Positions 1 to 11,214 of a stretch of DNA of 64,000 nt are shown here, piece after piece; the first letter of the stretch is position 1; each line of letters starts with the position of its first letter. Made by a program: the position numbers and the translations under genes. The stretch comes from Adiantum capillus-veneris (lineage: Eukaryota; Streptophyta; Polypodiopsida; Polypodiales; Pteridaceae): assembly GCA_014529385.2 (NCBI GenBank), contig CM043968.1, positions 131,764,518-131,828,517 on the forward strand, read 5' to 3'. The notes below the pieces were generated by a model. That model did no database searches, was not told the origin of the DNA, and worked only from the letters and a program-made list of their open reading frames with translations.

Positions 1-991
1 GTGATGTCAAATACTGGTGTCAAACATGTGATGAATGTCAGAAAGCAGGACCACGACGGCTCATAGCCGAACCTCAGAACCCAATAAAGGTATATGGGCC
101 CTTTGAGAAGTGGGGAATTGATGCCATAGGGCCTTTACCATGCACTCAGTCAGGTAAAGAGTACATAATCATGGGAGTAGACTACATGACTAGATGGGCT
201 GAGGCTATGCCGACCAATAGAATTACTGCTAAGGATGTGAGTCAGTTCATCTTTGACCACATCTGTTGCTGGTTTGGCACCCCTCTTGAAATACTATCTT
301 ATAGAGGACCAGGGTTTAGAGCAGACTTGGTAGGAGAACTCATGAAGAAGCTAAATATTCAGCATCAACACTCTACTCCTTACTACCCTCGGTGCAATGG
401 TTTGGTGGAAAAGGTAAATGGAATCATTTGCAAAATTCTCACCAAACAAGTACATGCCAGGCGCCAAGATTGGGACAAACACCTGAATGGAGCTCTATCG
501 GCCTATAGAACCTCCTTCAAAACCACATTAGGGTACACACCCTTTCATTTGGTTTATGGAAAGGAGGCGCTTTTGCTATTGAAGTGAAGTTAACAAGTCT
601 TCGAATATTGGGTAGCCAGGTAGGCTCTCAAAAGGAGAAAGTACATCAAAGGATCATGGATCTAGAGAGGCTGCAATTGGATCGTGAAGAAGCCATCAAC
701 CACTATTCTCAAGAAGCAGAGAAGCGCAGAGAAAAGTTCAACAAAAAGCTAGCATCCAAAGACATCAAAAAGGGATCTCTGGTGCTTCGATATGACAATC
801 GCTTCGACACTTGTAAGGATGGAAAGTTTCTTTTCCGATGGGAAGGCCCGTTCTTGGTCACCAAAAAGTTCAAAAATGGCTCTTACAGACTTCAAGACAT
901 TGATGGTAAAGTGCACAAGACCAGGACAAATGGATGGCGTCTAAAGCCTTATCACATCAGGATAAGGTCAGCTCAAGATCAAAGAAAGTAG
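1..991 (+). pseudogene. Ty3/gypsy integrase fragment (gypsy-1)
   Basis: This is the 3' end of a gypsy pol gene cut off by the window edge. The reading frame opens at base 3 with the last Cys pair of the integrase zinc finger (WCQTCDEC). The catalytic core follows: first Asp in WGIDAIGPL and the final Glu in NGLVEK. The central Asp of the usual SDxGPGF motif is Tyr here (SYRGPGF), so the DDE triad is broken. The frame is lost near 580, apparently by loss of one T. It resumes at 584-991 with the integrase C-terminal GPF-type module (RWEGPFLV). No chromodomain is visible. It resembles the Tat-like pol of the two large elements further right but is clearly divergent. It cannot encode a working integrase. 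Confidence 0.88.
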
Positions 992-1020
992 GCTAGAGGC
1001 ATAAATACCCCTAGCCAGGT

Positions 1021-1033
1021 TTGGGGGGGGCTA
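1021..1033 (+). other. Polypurine tract of gypsy-1
   Basis: A run of eight G follows the pol stop and lies just before a TGAT that starts the LTR. In gypsy-3 the order is the same: a G-rich tract ending in cta(a), then TGATAGCC. Polypurine tracts prime plus-strand DNA synthesis. Confidence 0.7.
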
Positions 1034-1998
1034 TGATCCGAGCCTATCACAAATTTTTGTTTATTATATTTTGTTGGTTTTCCTTGCTTCTAGAGGTTTA
1101 CAATAAAAGAAAGAGTGAGAACAACCTCTTGGAAAAAAAAAAAGAAGATTTGATAGGAATTTTTTCTTGAACAGTTCACCGGAGGTGAAAGGTAGAGGGA
1201 GAACCTAGTGGTAAAGGGAAGGGAAAATATGTAAATGTGAAAAGAAAAGATATGATGTGGTTGTGGAGCCATGCACCCATGATTCAAGGGTCATGAGTGG
1301 CTCATATCATCATGGCTTTGGAGCCATATGATGATTCAAACAAATGGGACCCAAGTGGAAGACTTGGTAAAGGAAGGAACCAGACACATGATTTTGCTGA
1401 ATTTTTAAAAAATACTTCCCCTCCGATCCAAGAAAAGTTGTCTTCATCAAAGTTGTAGCTGATGAGCTGGAGATTCTGGCCATATTTTTTAAATAATTTT
1501 TGCATCTACGGTCTAGGAGATATGGCCAAAATGGCGGACGCCAGTTTTTCCAACAGTGGTGGAGACCACCCCCTCTACCTTTACACACACACACCCTTCC
1601 TTTTCCACATTGAGACCTTCTCTAAAAATCAGCCATTAGTCTTCTCACCCTCCTCTCCTTCCTCCTCTCTCTCAAGCTCAAAAACCCATCAAAATTCCTC
1701 TTCTAATCACCTCTCAAGTCATGCTTAATCTTGTTGTAATTCATAAGTTCTCATTCAACCCCTTTCTATTATTACTAGATATGTATTGATTTTATGTAGA
1801 TTCTTTACATTTTAAAATAAGGAAGCTCTTGGAGTCAAGCTATGGAGGAAGGAGTGAAGACAACACAAGTGATGATGGAGCTAATTGGTCAACAAATCAC
1901 TTGGAAGGAGCTTCTTCATTGGTTGAATGTCCCTAATAAAGCTTCATTTGTACAAATTACACTTGGATCTTAACCTCACTCCTAATCACTCTGTTTCC

Positions 1999-2007
1999 TA
2001 TATAAAG
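1999..2007 (+). promoter_or_regulatory. TATA box in gypsy-1 LTR
   Basis: TATATAAAG followed by a GC-richer stretch lies in the same relative place as the TATAAAAG boxes of the other two gypsy LTR families in the window. It is the likely core promoter of the element. Confidence 0.6.
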
Positions 2008-2318
2008 AGGCCTTCCCCTTTGTAATTTCAGGCCTCCCTCAGCCCCATTGAGTCTTTGTATCACTCACCATGAGCCCATAAGCTCATTCATTCACTCTAT
2101 TCTTGCACATTCTAGAGTGCAAATTGTTTCATGCTAGTAACCTCTCCTCCTCTTACTTATGTTAATTAAGAGAAATCTTTCATATATGTGTGAGAGTGCT
2201 TGATGTGATCTTGGATAATCCTTGAGTGGTTGTTTGGTAATCTACATGCTATTTGTGTTGGGAGTGTTTGAAGTCATCCATTCCTTGTACACACACTAAG
2301 GTTAATGCTTCATTCATA

Positions 2319-2321
<3 letters not shown>

Positions 2322-2402
<81 letters not shown>
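2322..2402 (+). repeat. (TC)n(TG)n microsatellite
   Basis: Uninterrupted CT dinucleotides pass directly into GT dinucleotides. It sits inside the gypsy-1 LTR, where the gypsy-2 and gypsy-3 LTRs carry (GA)n/(CT)n. Confidence 0.97.
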
Positions 2403-2403
<1 letters not shown>

Positions 2404-2511
2404 TGGTCCTAGCCCACACTTCCAAGACTAGGTGGTGCCCTTATCTCATTTCCCTTGTGGCGCAATGGAGTTTGTTTTGGTGTAGAGGCCGCCATACCAA
2501 ATTTCCTTCGT

Positions 2512-2585
2512 CACTGTGTGTGTGTATCTACGGGTGCGTGTGTGTGCCCATCTATAGATTCCCTCACTCCATTCTTCACCCAACA
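2512..2585 (+). repeat. Truncated 5' LTR of copia A
   Basis: This matches only the last part of the 3' LTR (about 15000-15072): a TG-rich run, then a shared stretch ending ttcttcacccaaca. The first 230 or so bases of the LTR are missing and gypsy-1 LTR sequence stands in their place, so a deletion or recombination removed them. Confidence 0.75.
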
Positions 2586-2586
2586 A

Positions 2587-2601
2587 TGGTATCAGAGCAG
2601 G
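2587..2601 (+). other. Primer-binding site, copia A (tRNA-iMet)
   Basis: TGGTATCAGAGCAGG begins two bases after the LTR end. TGGTATCAGAGC is the complement of the 3' end of plant initiator Met tRNA and the usual copia PBS. Confidence 0.92.
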
Positions 2602-2893
2602 CTCTTTAGCTCCCACAAGAATTCTCCTTCCTCCATACCTCATATTAGGTTTTGCAGGAGGTGCAACCTCGGGACAGCTAGTCACCGTTTTGCTCGCTAC
2701 GGGTGCTCCAGGTGTCCGTTTTGCTCAACCTAGGACTCAGAACAAAGCTAAGAATGATTACTACACAACGATATCATGAATCATCATTTTTGGACATATC
2801 AAGGCTTTGCTGTAATAGCATTTACAGGTCTGCAGATTTTCTGCAGGTTTTGTCGGGAGTGCATTTCTTGCCAATTTATTGTTCGTGGGTGCT

Positions 2894-4607
2894 ATGGCAA
2901 GCAACAATGACTTGTTTGGCATGCTTCAAGCTGAGGATAAGCTTGATGGGACCAATTATTGGATGTGGTCTTACATGATGAAACATGTGCTTGTTGCAAA
3001 GCAACTATGGAACATTGTGGCAGATGTAGACAAGAGACCTGGCAGTTCTACTTCTACTGTTACAGATGCAAGTAGCTCTTCAACAATTGTTTCTTCATCT
3101 TGTCCACCTACACATGATTAGCTTCGATGTTGTATGGAAAGGATGCCCAAGCACATGCTTTGATTGCTCTTTCCGTAAAGCGTCATATTGTTCCGCACAT
3201 TCGGTCTTGCACTTCATCCAAGCAAGCTTGGGATGTACTTGCTTCTTTGTATGCTGGGCGCAATGAAGCCCGTGTGGCTTACTTGAGGAAGCAACTTGAG
3301 GAAATGCATATGACTGAAGGTGAGTCCGTTGATGTGTATGTTACAAAGATTAAAGAGAAATTGGGAAACATAGATGAGATTATCTCGGACAATTCTCTCA
3401 TCTCCACTTTGCTTAAAGGGTTGCCAGATTCTTTTCAAAGCTTTACTACTACTCGTAGTTTGGTTGCAAAAGGAAATCCCAACATGTATACTTTTGATGA
3501 GGTTGTGTCACTTCTCTTACAAGAAGAGCAATCTAGAATGAATAGAAGTGGTTTGATTGAGGGAACTCAAGCACTTGCTATCTCTCAAAGAGGTAAAAGC
3601 AAGTCCGGACCAACTTTGGGCACATCAAAACCAAAGCCCCAAACTCCCTCTTCCACTAATTCTTCTAGTGATGGTGATTCACAAAAAAATAAGAGATGCA
3701 AGTATTGTCGGAAGTCGGGACATACCATTGAGGAATGTAGAAAGCTTGCAAAGCGTAATGATACGAAGAAGCAATCGGGCATGTCTATCATTGAGAGCAC
3801 GGGTAATGCAAAGGATGATGAAGCTAATCTTTCTCAAGATGTTTGGGCTTGTGTTGTTACATGCACATATGATTCTTCATTACATTCTACATGTATGATA
3901 GTGCATGAGGCTGATCTTGATTGGTACTTTGATAGTGGTGCTTCCAAGCACATAACGTCATGTAAGAAGTTTTCTGTGTCCTTACAAGATGCACCAAAGG
4001 GGGGCATGTTGTTTGTGCAAATAATTCCTCTTACCCTATCATTGGAGTTGGGAACATAAAGCTTACGACTACAAATGGGGGTGTTGTGACTCTCAAGAAT
4101 GCCTTGTATGTGCTAGGCATAAAAAAGAACTTGCTTTCGGTTCCTACCATTGCCTCTTTGGGTCTTCATGTACATTTTGTGGATGCCAAATGTATGGTTC
4201 ATGAATTTAGCAATGGTGATGTTATTGTTATGTTTGGGACGTTATGCAATGGCTTGTATCGCATGGATACTTATGAGAGACGTGCATCAAATGACTTGCT
4301 TGTTTGTACTCCTTCTATGGCTGAAACGGAGTTATGGCATGCAGGTTTTGGTCATTTAAAATTCAATAGCTTGCTCTATTTACAAAAGCGTGATATAGTT
4401 GTTGGTTTGCCCACACTTGGCTCCATTGAGAAGCATGCTTGTGAAGGTTGTATACTTGGCAAAATGCATTGTGCCTCGTTTCCGAAGGATGTTTCTGTTC
4501 ATGCTGCAAAAACATTACAGCTTGTATACGGTGATGTATGTGGTCCTATGAAGACTCCATCTTTTGGAAAGTATGTATATTTTTTTACCTTCCTAGATGA
4601 TGCTACT
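2894..4607 (+). pseudogene. Copia A gag, protease and integrase N-terminus
   Basis: The Met at 2894 starts gag (MASNNDLFGM). It runs to a TAG at 3119-3121 where the context suggests an ancestral CAG, followed within ten bases by a frameshift. Gag continues at 3127 to a CX2CX4HX4C zinc knuckle (CKYCRKSGHTIEEC) and the protease active site WYFDSGASKHIT. A further frameshift lies near 4005. The GAG-pre-integrase zinc region (LWHAGFGHL, then CEGCILGK) and the start of integrase (DVCGPM) follow up to 4607, where copia B is inserted. The start was chosen by its match to the gag start of copia B (MADNNN, then a shared KDKLDG-like segment). Not functional. Confidence 0.9.
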
Positions 4608-4834
4608 TGCTAGAATTAGGGTTGCAGAGAGACACACACAACTTGGAGAAGACGAAGGAAGCTCAAGGCACACGATAGAGAGTGTATTACTTAGTGTGTA
4701 ATGGAAAGATTGATAGCCCTAGAGTGATGGGCATTTATACAATGCATGGGGGAAAAAACCTCCTAAAGAGGGAAAAAATGCCCCGACGGTCCTAGTGTGT
4801 TCACACACATCACTACCACATGTATATGGTAACA
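4608..4834 (-). repeat. 3' LTR of copia B
   Basis: On the plus strand it runs from tgctagaatta to atggtaaca. The first bases differ from the other LTR (tgttag), a single T to C change next to the end. The LTR is short, about 226 bp. Confidence 0.92.
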
Positions 4835-4846
4835 AATCCCCCCTGG
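4835..4846 (-). other. Polypurine tract of copia B
   Basis: On the minus strand this reads ccaggggggatt directly before the 3' LTR. The same ccagggggg motif precedes the 3' LTR of copia A. Confidence 0.75.
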
Positions 4847-4909
4847 AGTGATGCGGTGAACAAGAGCTTGCACATGAGTAAAGGGAAGTGCCATGCCCTG
4901 AGGACATGA

Positions 4910-6208
4910 TCAGTCCACAAAGGGGAGTAAGCCCAAAGCTTTGCGGAAAGCTTCAAGCTTCTCATGAGACAATGCCTTTGTGAAAAGATCTGCAAGGTTG
5001 TCCTGTGTTGGCACATAAGCCAAGCTGATCTCTCCTGCTGAGAGCCTCTCCCTGTCATAGTGGTAATGCACCTCAATGTGCTTTGTGTGAGCATGAAAAA
5101 CTGGGTTCCTTGCAACTGCCAATGCGCTCTGACTGTCAGTGTAGATAGTGTTGGCAGTGTCCTGTCGAACACCCAAATCAGCCATAAGGCATCTGAGCAA
5201 TACACACTCAACCGTAGCTGTGAAGACTGCCCTGTACTCAGCCTCACAACTCAAAGTGGCCACAATAGGTTGCTTCTTGCTCAACCATGATATACATGAA
5301 CTGCCAAGCATGAAACAAAAACCACTTGTGGACACTCGTGTGTCAAAACAACCAGCCCAATCTGAGTCTGAAAAAGCATGTAAGTCTGGTGGCAATGATC
5401 CCCCCTTGGGATAAAACAAGCCAAGGTGTAAAGTGCCACTAAGGTAGGGGAAAATCCTCTTGACAGCCTGCCAATGCTTAGACCTTGGGCTATGCATCAA
5501 TCTACTGACCTGTGCGACTGAAAACTGAATATCTGCCCTCGTGCTGCATACATAAATGAGGTAGCCAACAGCAGTTTGGTAAAGAGTGACATCAGTAGGA
5601 TCGCCAGCATCGTGTAGACTCAACTTCAAACCTGTTTCCATGGGAGTGGCAATAGGTTTGCAATCCTCAAGTCCAAACTTACATAGCAATGTCTCTATGT
5701 AATTTTTCTGACACAAGGCAATACCACCATCACATTGCTTAAACTGTATACCCAAGTAATGATGCAACAGTCCCAAATCTATCATCTTGAAAGTAGCATT
5801 CAAATCAATCTTAAATTCAGAAATATGTCTCTCATTTGGTCCAGTGATCAGAAAATCATCAACATAAAGAACCACAATGAGAAGTACATCACCCTCACGC
5901 TTTACATACAATGTGCTTTCTGTTGGACTGTTACAAAAGCCTTGTTTAACCAAATGAGTCTCAGCTTTCTGATACCAAGCACGAGGAGATTGCTTCAACC
6001 CATACAAAGCCTTCTTACATCTGCACACTTTGTCCTCTTGTCCTTTTATGACAAAACCGCGAGGCTGCGTTATATAAACTTCCTCAAATATGTCACCATT
6101 CAAGAAAGCAGTAACAATGTCTGATTGATGTACATCCCAACCAAAATGAGCTGCCAATGCACATAGAAAACGCACAGTAGTCATACGACAAGTGGGAGCA
6201 GAAGTCTC
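4910..6208 (-). pseudogene. Copia B reverse transcriptase and RNase H
   Basis: A long uninterrupted stretch (first Met at 6184) runs from the RT fingers to the pol stop. The RT shows HQSDIVTAFLNGD, the LKQSPRAWY motif and the catalytic box YVDDFLI. RNase H follows with SDSDWAG, DSQSALAVARNP and a C-terminal segment ending in DLFTKAL. It is cut off from the upstream part by one TAG at 6209-6211, where copia A has Tyr (GIDYEET). Apart from that stop this half of pol looks complete, of normal length and with all catalytic Asp residues. Confidence 0.93.
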
Positions 6209-6211
6209 TTC

Positions 6212-7144
6212 CTAATCTATGCCTTTTTGTTGTGCATAACCCTTTGCAACAAGTCGAGCCTTATGGCGATCGATCTCACCATCCGGCTTGCGTTTCAACT
6301 TGTAAACCCACTTCGTACCGATGGCCTTTTTTCCGGGAGGCAAATCACATAAAGTCCATGTGTCATTTTCTATAAGTGCATCATATTCTGATTGTATTGC
6401 AGCCATCCAATTTTTTGAATTCTGTGCTTCATCAAAAGGCAGAGGCTCCTCAACATCATGTAAACTAGACATAGCCAAAGCATAACAATCTGATGCATAA
6501 GATGCATGGCGAGAGCCTGAATGAGTACGAATAGACAAAGGTGCATCCAATTTACTGTCACGCAAAGTGTGTACCAGCCATTTTGGCATACCTCTAGGCT
6601 GCTCATTTTTAGCCCTTTCCTCATCAAGTACATCATGTACATCTGCATCAACAATAGGCTGATCTGTCACATTTTTAGAAACCCCCATAGGCTGTACATT
6701 TGCCTCATTGGAACTTACATTCGTATTTCCACCACTGAAAATAGGCAACAAAGTGTCATAAATGTCCTGTGAGCTTACATTACTATCTCTAGTACATGAC
6801 AGCAAGGGCTGAACAGAATCTTTTACAAACACTACATCCCGTGAAACCAAAATTCGTTTTGTTTGTGGATGATACAACCTGTAACCTTTGCTTTCAGCAC
6901 TATAACCAACAAAAATACATTTGACAGCCTTATTATCCAATTTTTTGCGCTGCACTTGTGGCACCAAAGTATATGCCAAACAGCCAGAAATACGCATGTG
7001 CTCAATAGAAGGCTTTCTATCATGCCATGCTTCATATGGAGTAATAGACCGCAAAGCTTTCGTAGGACACCTGTTAAGTACATAAGTGGCACACATGATG
7101 GCCTCAAGCCAAAAAGAATGCGGAAACGCTTGACTTTTGACCAT
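6212..7144 (-). pseudogene. Copia B integrase C-terminus, linker and RT start
   Basis: About 310 residues without a stop. They begin just after a TGA (copia A has CGC, Arg, at this place). They contain the typical copia integrase C-terminal segment (NRCPTKAL, then CIFVGYSAESKGYRLY and SRDVVF), a variable acidic linker, and the RT start (WMAAIQSEYDALIENDTW, then GTKWVYKLKRK). The segment ends at the TAG that separates it from the RT body. Confidence 0.92.
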
Positions 7145-7147
7145 ACA

Positions 7148-7764
7148 TCATGCCATTTCCGTCAGTGACCTGTTTTTCCTCTCAGCAACACCATTTTGAT
7201 GAGGTCTATAAGGCACTGTACATTGGTGTTTTATCCCACGACTAGCCAAAAATGCATTAAATTCATGAGACATATACTCCCCCCCTCGATCGGAACGGAG
7301 GGTGCCCATAGTACATTTCGAGACATTTTCAACCATAGCCAGAAATTGTTTGAAGCACATAAAAACTTCGAACTTTGCTTTAAGCGGAAATACCCATGCA
7401 TGCCTGGAGTAATCATCAATGAAAGTCACGAAGTATAGGTAATTGCCCAAGGACGGAGTTTGCATGGCCCACAAACATCACTATGCACAAGCTGCAACCT
7501 ACATGTGGCCCAAACTGAACCATCCTTTGGAAACTTACAATGCTCCATCTTACCCAAAATACAGCCTTCACAAACATGTTTGACAGGTGCTTCAGAAGGT
7601 GGCAAAGAAGTAACCATATCAGATTTTTGCAAACGCAGCAAACTGGCAAAACTCAGATGACCAAAACGTGCATGCCAAAGTTTTGCATCTGAAATAGCCC
7701 TTGAATCTACAACAACATTTGCAAAATTTTGTCCACAATTGTCATACAAAGTGAGCTTATACAA
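7148..7764 (-). pseudogene. Copia B GAG-pre-integrase and integrase core
   Basis: Two overlapping frames (7764-7426 and 7474-7148) together carry the zinc region (LWHARFGHL, CEGCILGK) and the DDE core: FVTFIDDYSRHAW, SDRGGEY and NGVAERKNRSL. The frame changes near 7460, apparently by loss of one base after the GDVCGP-like motif. The second frame ends with a TGA. The catalytic acidic residues are all still visible. Confidence 0.9.
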
Positions 7765-7770
7765 CCCACG

Positions 7771-9183
7771 TCACAAAAGGCCAGATGCAACAATTTCATC
7801 ACCAAAACTGAGATCATGAACTGTACATCTGTCATCCACAAATTTGACTACAAGTACAAGTCTAGCAAGTGCGGATACAAACAAGAGATTCTTCTTGATC
7901 CCAGGTACATAAAGTGCATCAAGAAGTGTGAAGGAACTGCCATTAGCAGCAGTAAGCACAATCTTTCCAACTCCTTGAACCGGATAAGAGGCATTGTTGG
8001 CACAAGTGACAGAATTCCCATGAGGGAGAGGCTCGAGAGAGGTAACCAAGTCACAATGTGAGGTAATGTGCTTTGTAGCACCACTGTCAAAATACCACAC
8101 ACGTGAATCTGCAGCAACTCGCAAGCATGCATCATGGACAGCAGGATTGTAAGTGCACTCTGCACTAAAAGCCCATTCTACATCAACATCAGCGTCATAG
8201 TCTCCTTTCACAGAAGACTCAACAATGGCTACATTTGTAGTGGAACCAACATTTGTAGTGGAACCACCCTCTTTCTTCTTAGCCTCTTTGTCTTTCAACT
8301 TTGGACACGACTTGATCAAGTGATCATTAGCTTTACAATAATGGCAACGCATCTTGTTTTTTCCCTTATCACCAGAATTGCCAGACGAAGTGCTGCCAGC
8401 AGAAGCATTAGGACCAAAATTTTTGCCACTCACAATAGAACCATAAGAAGTGGCTGCATTGCTGCTACCACCCTTTCTTTGAGAAGCAATAAAAGCTTGT
8501 TCAACTGCACGCTGCCTAGTCCTGTTTTTTCTGGAAAGTGACTCTTGCAATAGCAATGTGCATAATGCATCAAACTTAACAACTTCTGGATTTCCTTGGG
8601 TCATAAGTCTCCAAGTACTAGCAAAAGTCTGGTAGGAATCTCGTAAGGCATCAAGAACAGTCTGCACAAGGGAACTGTCTGAAATGACTTCACCTGCAAA
8701 AACAAGTTCCTCATTGATATCCTTGACACTAGCAAGGAAAGTGTCCATATCATCTTCCTCATGCATAATCTTCGACTCCCGCTCTTTACGCAGCAAAGCT
8801 ATTTTAGCCTCATTGCGGCTTGCATAAAGACCTGCTAGAATATCCCAAGCCTGTTTTGCAGATTTTGTTGAACGGATGTGAGGAACAATGGTGCGCTTCA
8901 CAGACAACGCAATCAATGCATGAGCTTGCACATCCTTTACTTCCCAACGAGCTTGTTCTGTCGTAGGCAAAACAACTCTAACAGCAGCAATCCTTGCAAC
9001 ATCCTCAACATCGCCTACATCCTCAGAACCAGGACGTACATCAATGCCCTGCACAATGTTCCAGACGCCCTTTGACACAAGAACATGTTGCATCATAAAA
9101 GCCCACATAGTGTAGTTTTCCCCATCCAACTTGTCCTTAGCAGCAAACATCTTGAACACATTTGTGTTGTTGTTGTCAGCCAT
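7771..9183 (-). pseudogene. Copia B gag and protease
   Basis: I chose the start at 9183 (MADNNNTNVF) because it matches the copia A gag start. The open frame continues 21 codons further up without homology. Gag has the UBN2-type pattern (MWAFMMQHVL, then ALIALSVKRTIVPHI) and a CX2CX4HX4C knuckle (CHYCKANDHLIKSC). The protease site is WYFDSGATKHIT. It ends at a TGA where copia A has Cys, six residues before a GLYKL segment that continues in the same frame. Confidence 0.92.
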
Positions 9184-9530
9184 TGTAAATGCTGCACCTG
9201 ATGTGAAAACTGCCCGAAAATAGGAGAAACGGAGCAGGAACAACACGTGCTATATAGCACAAACCGTAGAAGACTATAAGGTACCTGTTATACAGAAAAC
9301 GACCCTGACAAAAATTCTGCACAAAATGTCGAAATAGCCTGTGCAGTACTGCCTGTAGTGGAAACGGAGGCCGAAATAAGCCCAAATAAAAAATATGAGC
9401 AGACTGAGCTCCCCACGAGCCTACACAAAATTTTTGTCGACCTGAGAACACTCGCCAAAGCTCACTGAAATCGAAGAAAGTGAGCAGGCGTGTGCTAGAG
9501 CAGCTGGCGACTAAGCTTGGGAGGACGCAA

Positions 9531-9545
9531 CCTGCTCTGATACCA
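9531..9545 (-). other. Primer-binding site, copia B (tRNA-iMet)
   Basis: The minus strand reads tggtatcagagcagg three bases inside the 5' LTR, the same PBS as copia A. Confidence 0.93.
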
Positions 9546-9548
9546 ATT

Positions 9549-9774
9549 GTTAGAATTAGGGTTGCAGAGAGACGCACACATCTTGGAGAAGACAAAGGAA
9601 GCTCAAGGCACACAATAGAGAGTGTATTACTTAGTGTGTAATGGAAAGATTGACATCCCTAGAGTGATGGGCGTATATACAATGCACGGGGGAAAAAACC
9701 TCCTAAAGAGGGAAAAAATGCCCCGGCGGTCCTAGTGTGTTCACACACATCACTATGACATGTATATGGTAACA
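9549..9774 (-). repeat. 5' LTR of copia B
   Basis: It runs tgttagaatta...atggtaaca on the plus strand (TG...CA). It is flanked on the right by ctact, the target-site duplication. Confidence 0.93.
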
Positions 9775-11214
9775 CTACTCGCCATACTTGGTTGTATCCA
9801 GTGAAAGAAAAGAATGAAGTTTTTGCATGCTTTAAAAGCTTTGTGATTAAAATTTCAGTGGCAACAAACTTATTACTATTCGCACAGATCGTGGTGGGGA
9901 ATATAATTCGCATGAGTTTAATGTTTTTCTTCATGACAAAGGTATTATGCATCAATGTACTGTGCCATATACACCTCAGCAAAATGGTGTTGCCGAGCGT
10001 AAGAATCGTACTCTCTTGGAAATGGCACGCTGTATGGTTAAAGAAAAGCATCTTCCTGATAAGTTTTGGATGGAAGCACTCATGTGTGCAAACTATGTTT
10101 TGAATAGATGTCCTACTAAAGCTTTGAGAGTTGTTACACATTATGAGGCTTGGAATGGTCGAAAGCCAATGGTGAGCCATATAATGCGTGTGTTTGGTTT
10201 GTTTGGCATATGCTCTTGTGCCTTCACAACAACGTCACAAACTGCAAGACAAGGCTATAAAATGTATCTTTGTGGGATATAGTGCTGAAAGTAAAGGTTA
10301 TCGTTTGTATCATCCATTAACAGACAAGATTGTTGTAAGTCGTGATGTGTTATTTGCTGAAAATTCAACTCATCCCTTGCTTGAATGTAAAATGCAGCCA
10401 ACTATTGGGTCACAAGATATGTTTGATACACTTATTCCTTTGTTTCAAAGTGGTAGATTGGATAATGACCATGTAGAGCAGCCAAATGAGGTTCAAAGAG
10501 CTAAAAATTTGCATCCAAACATGGCTAAAAATCAACAGTTCAGCGCATTGATGATGTACAAGTTGATCATGAATTACATAAGGAACGCACTTCTATCAAG
10601 GATGCACAAGCAATGCCAAGATGGCTGAAGCAAACTTTACAAGATAGTAAGTTGAGTGCTCCTTTGCATGGTAGAACAAGATCATCTACTTGCCATGTAT
10701 CAAGTGATTTTGTGGATGTAGCTCTCATTGCAACAACATGTAATGAAGAACCACTATCTTTTGAAGATGCATCTGAAATGAGGAGTGGATGGCTGCTATG
10801 CAATCCGAATTGGATTTGATTTCCAAGAATGGTACTTGGGAGTTATGTGACTTACCTAAAGGTAAGTATGCAATCAGTACTAAGTGAGTTTACAAAGTTA
10901 AGCGAAAGTCTAATGGTAGTATTGAATGCTACAAAGCGAGACTTGTTGCAAAAGGTTATGCGCAACAATATGGTATTGACTATGAGGAGACTTTTGTGTC
11001 TACTTCACGCATAACTATGATTTGTACTGTGGTCGCATTGGCTACTCATCGTGGTTGGAAAGTGCATCAATCGGATGTGATAACTGCATTTCTGAACGGT
11101 GACTTACATGAAGAGGTTTATGTCAAACAACCTCCTGGTTTTGCCATTAAAGGTCAGGAGCATAAAGTATGTCGCTTGCGAAAGGCTTTGTATGGACTTA
11201 AGCAAGCATCACGT
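9775..11214 (+). pseudogene. Copia A integrase to RT, continued
   Basis: Translation resumes exactly where copia B interrupted it. Integrase shows TDRGGEYNSHEFN, NGVAERKNRTL and NRCPTKAL, then the CIFVGYSAESKGYRLY module, linker, and RT start (ARLVAKGYAQQ, HQSDVITAFLNGD, ALYGLKQASR). Frameshifts occur near 9880, 10190, 10610 and in the linker, and a TGA replaces Trp near 10887. It stops at the acgt where the solo LTR is inserted. The Arg-Pro-Trp-Tyr continuation is found at 13240. Confidence 0.9.

Larger units (their letters stand above)
1034..2494 (+). repeat. 3' LTR of gypsy-1
   Basis: It begins TGATCCGAG directly after the polypurine tract and probably ends at gccgcca near 2494, by analogy with the gypsy-3 LTR that ends gaccgcctca. 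The other LTR lies outside the window, so the right end is uncertain. It holds a promoter-proximal block shared with the other gypsy LTRs (about 1396-1540), a TATA box and a (TC)n(TG)n tract. No coding sequence is supported in it. The right end abuts the truncated 5' LTR of copia A. Confidence 0.7.
4608..9774 (-). mobile_element. Complete Ty1/copia element B inside copia A
   Basis: Two LTRs of 227 and 226 bp, an iMet PBS, a polypurine tract and all copia domains are present on the minus strand. The 5-bp duplication ctact flanks it at 4603-4607 and 9775-9779, and the integrase of copia A continues on either side. The LTRs differ at about 13 positions by eye (roughly 94 percent identical), so the insertion is not very recent. 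Three stop codons and at least one frameshift interrupt the polyprotein. Confidence 0.95.

Noticed and set aside
1456-1490. Hammerhead-ribozyme-like ctgatgag
   Set aside because: No GAAA and no supporting stems follow. The motif belongs to the shared LTR block. ctgatgatgaaa at 41759 lacks stem II.
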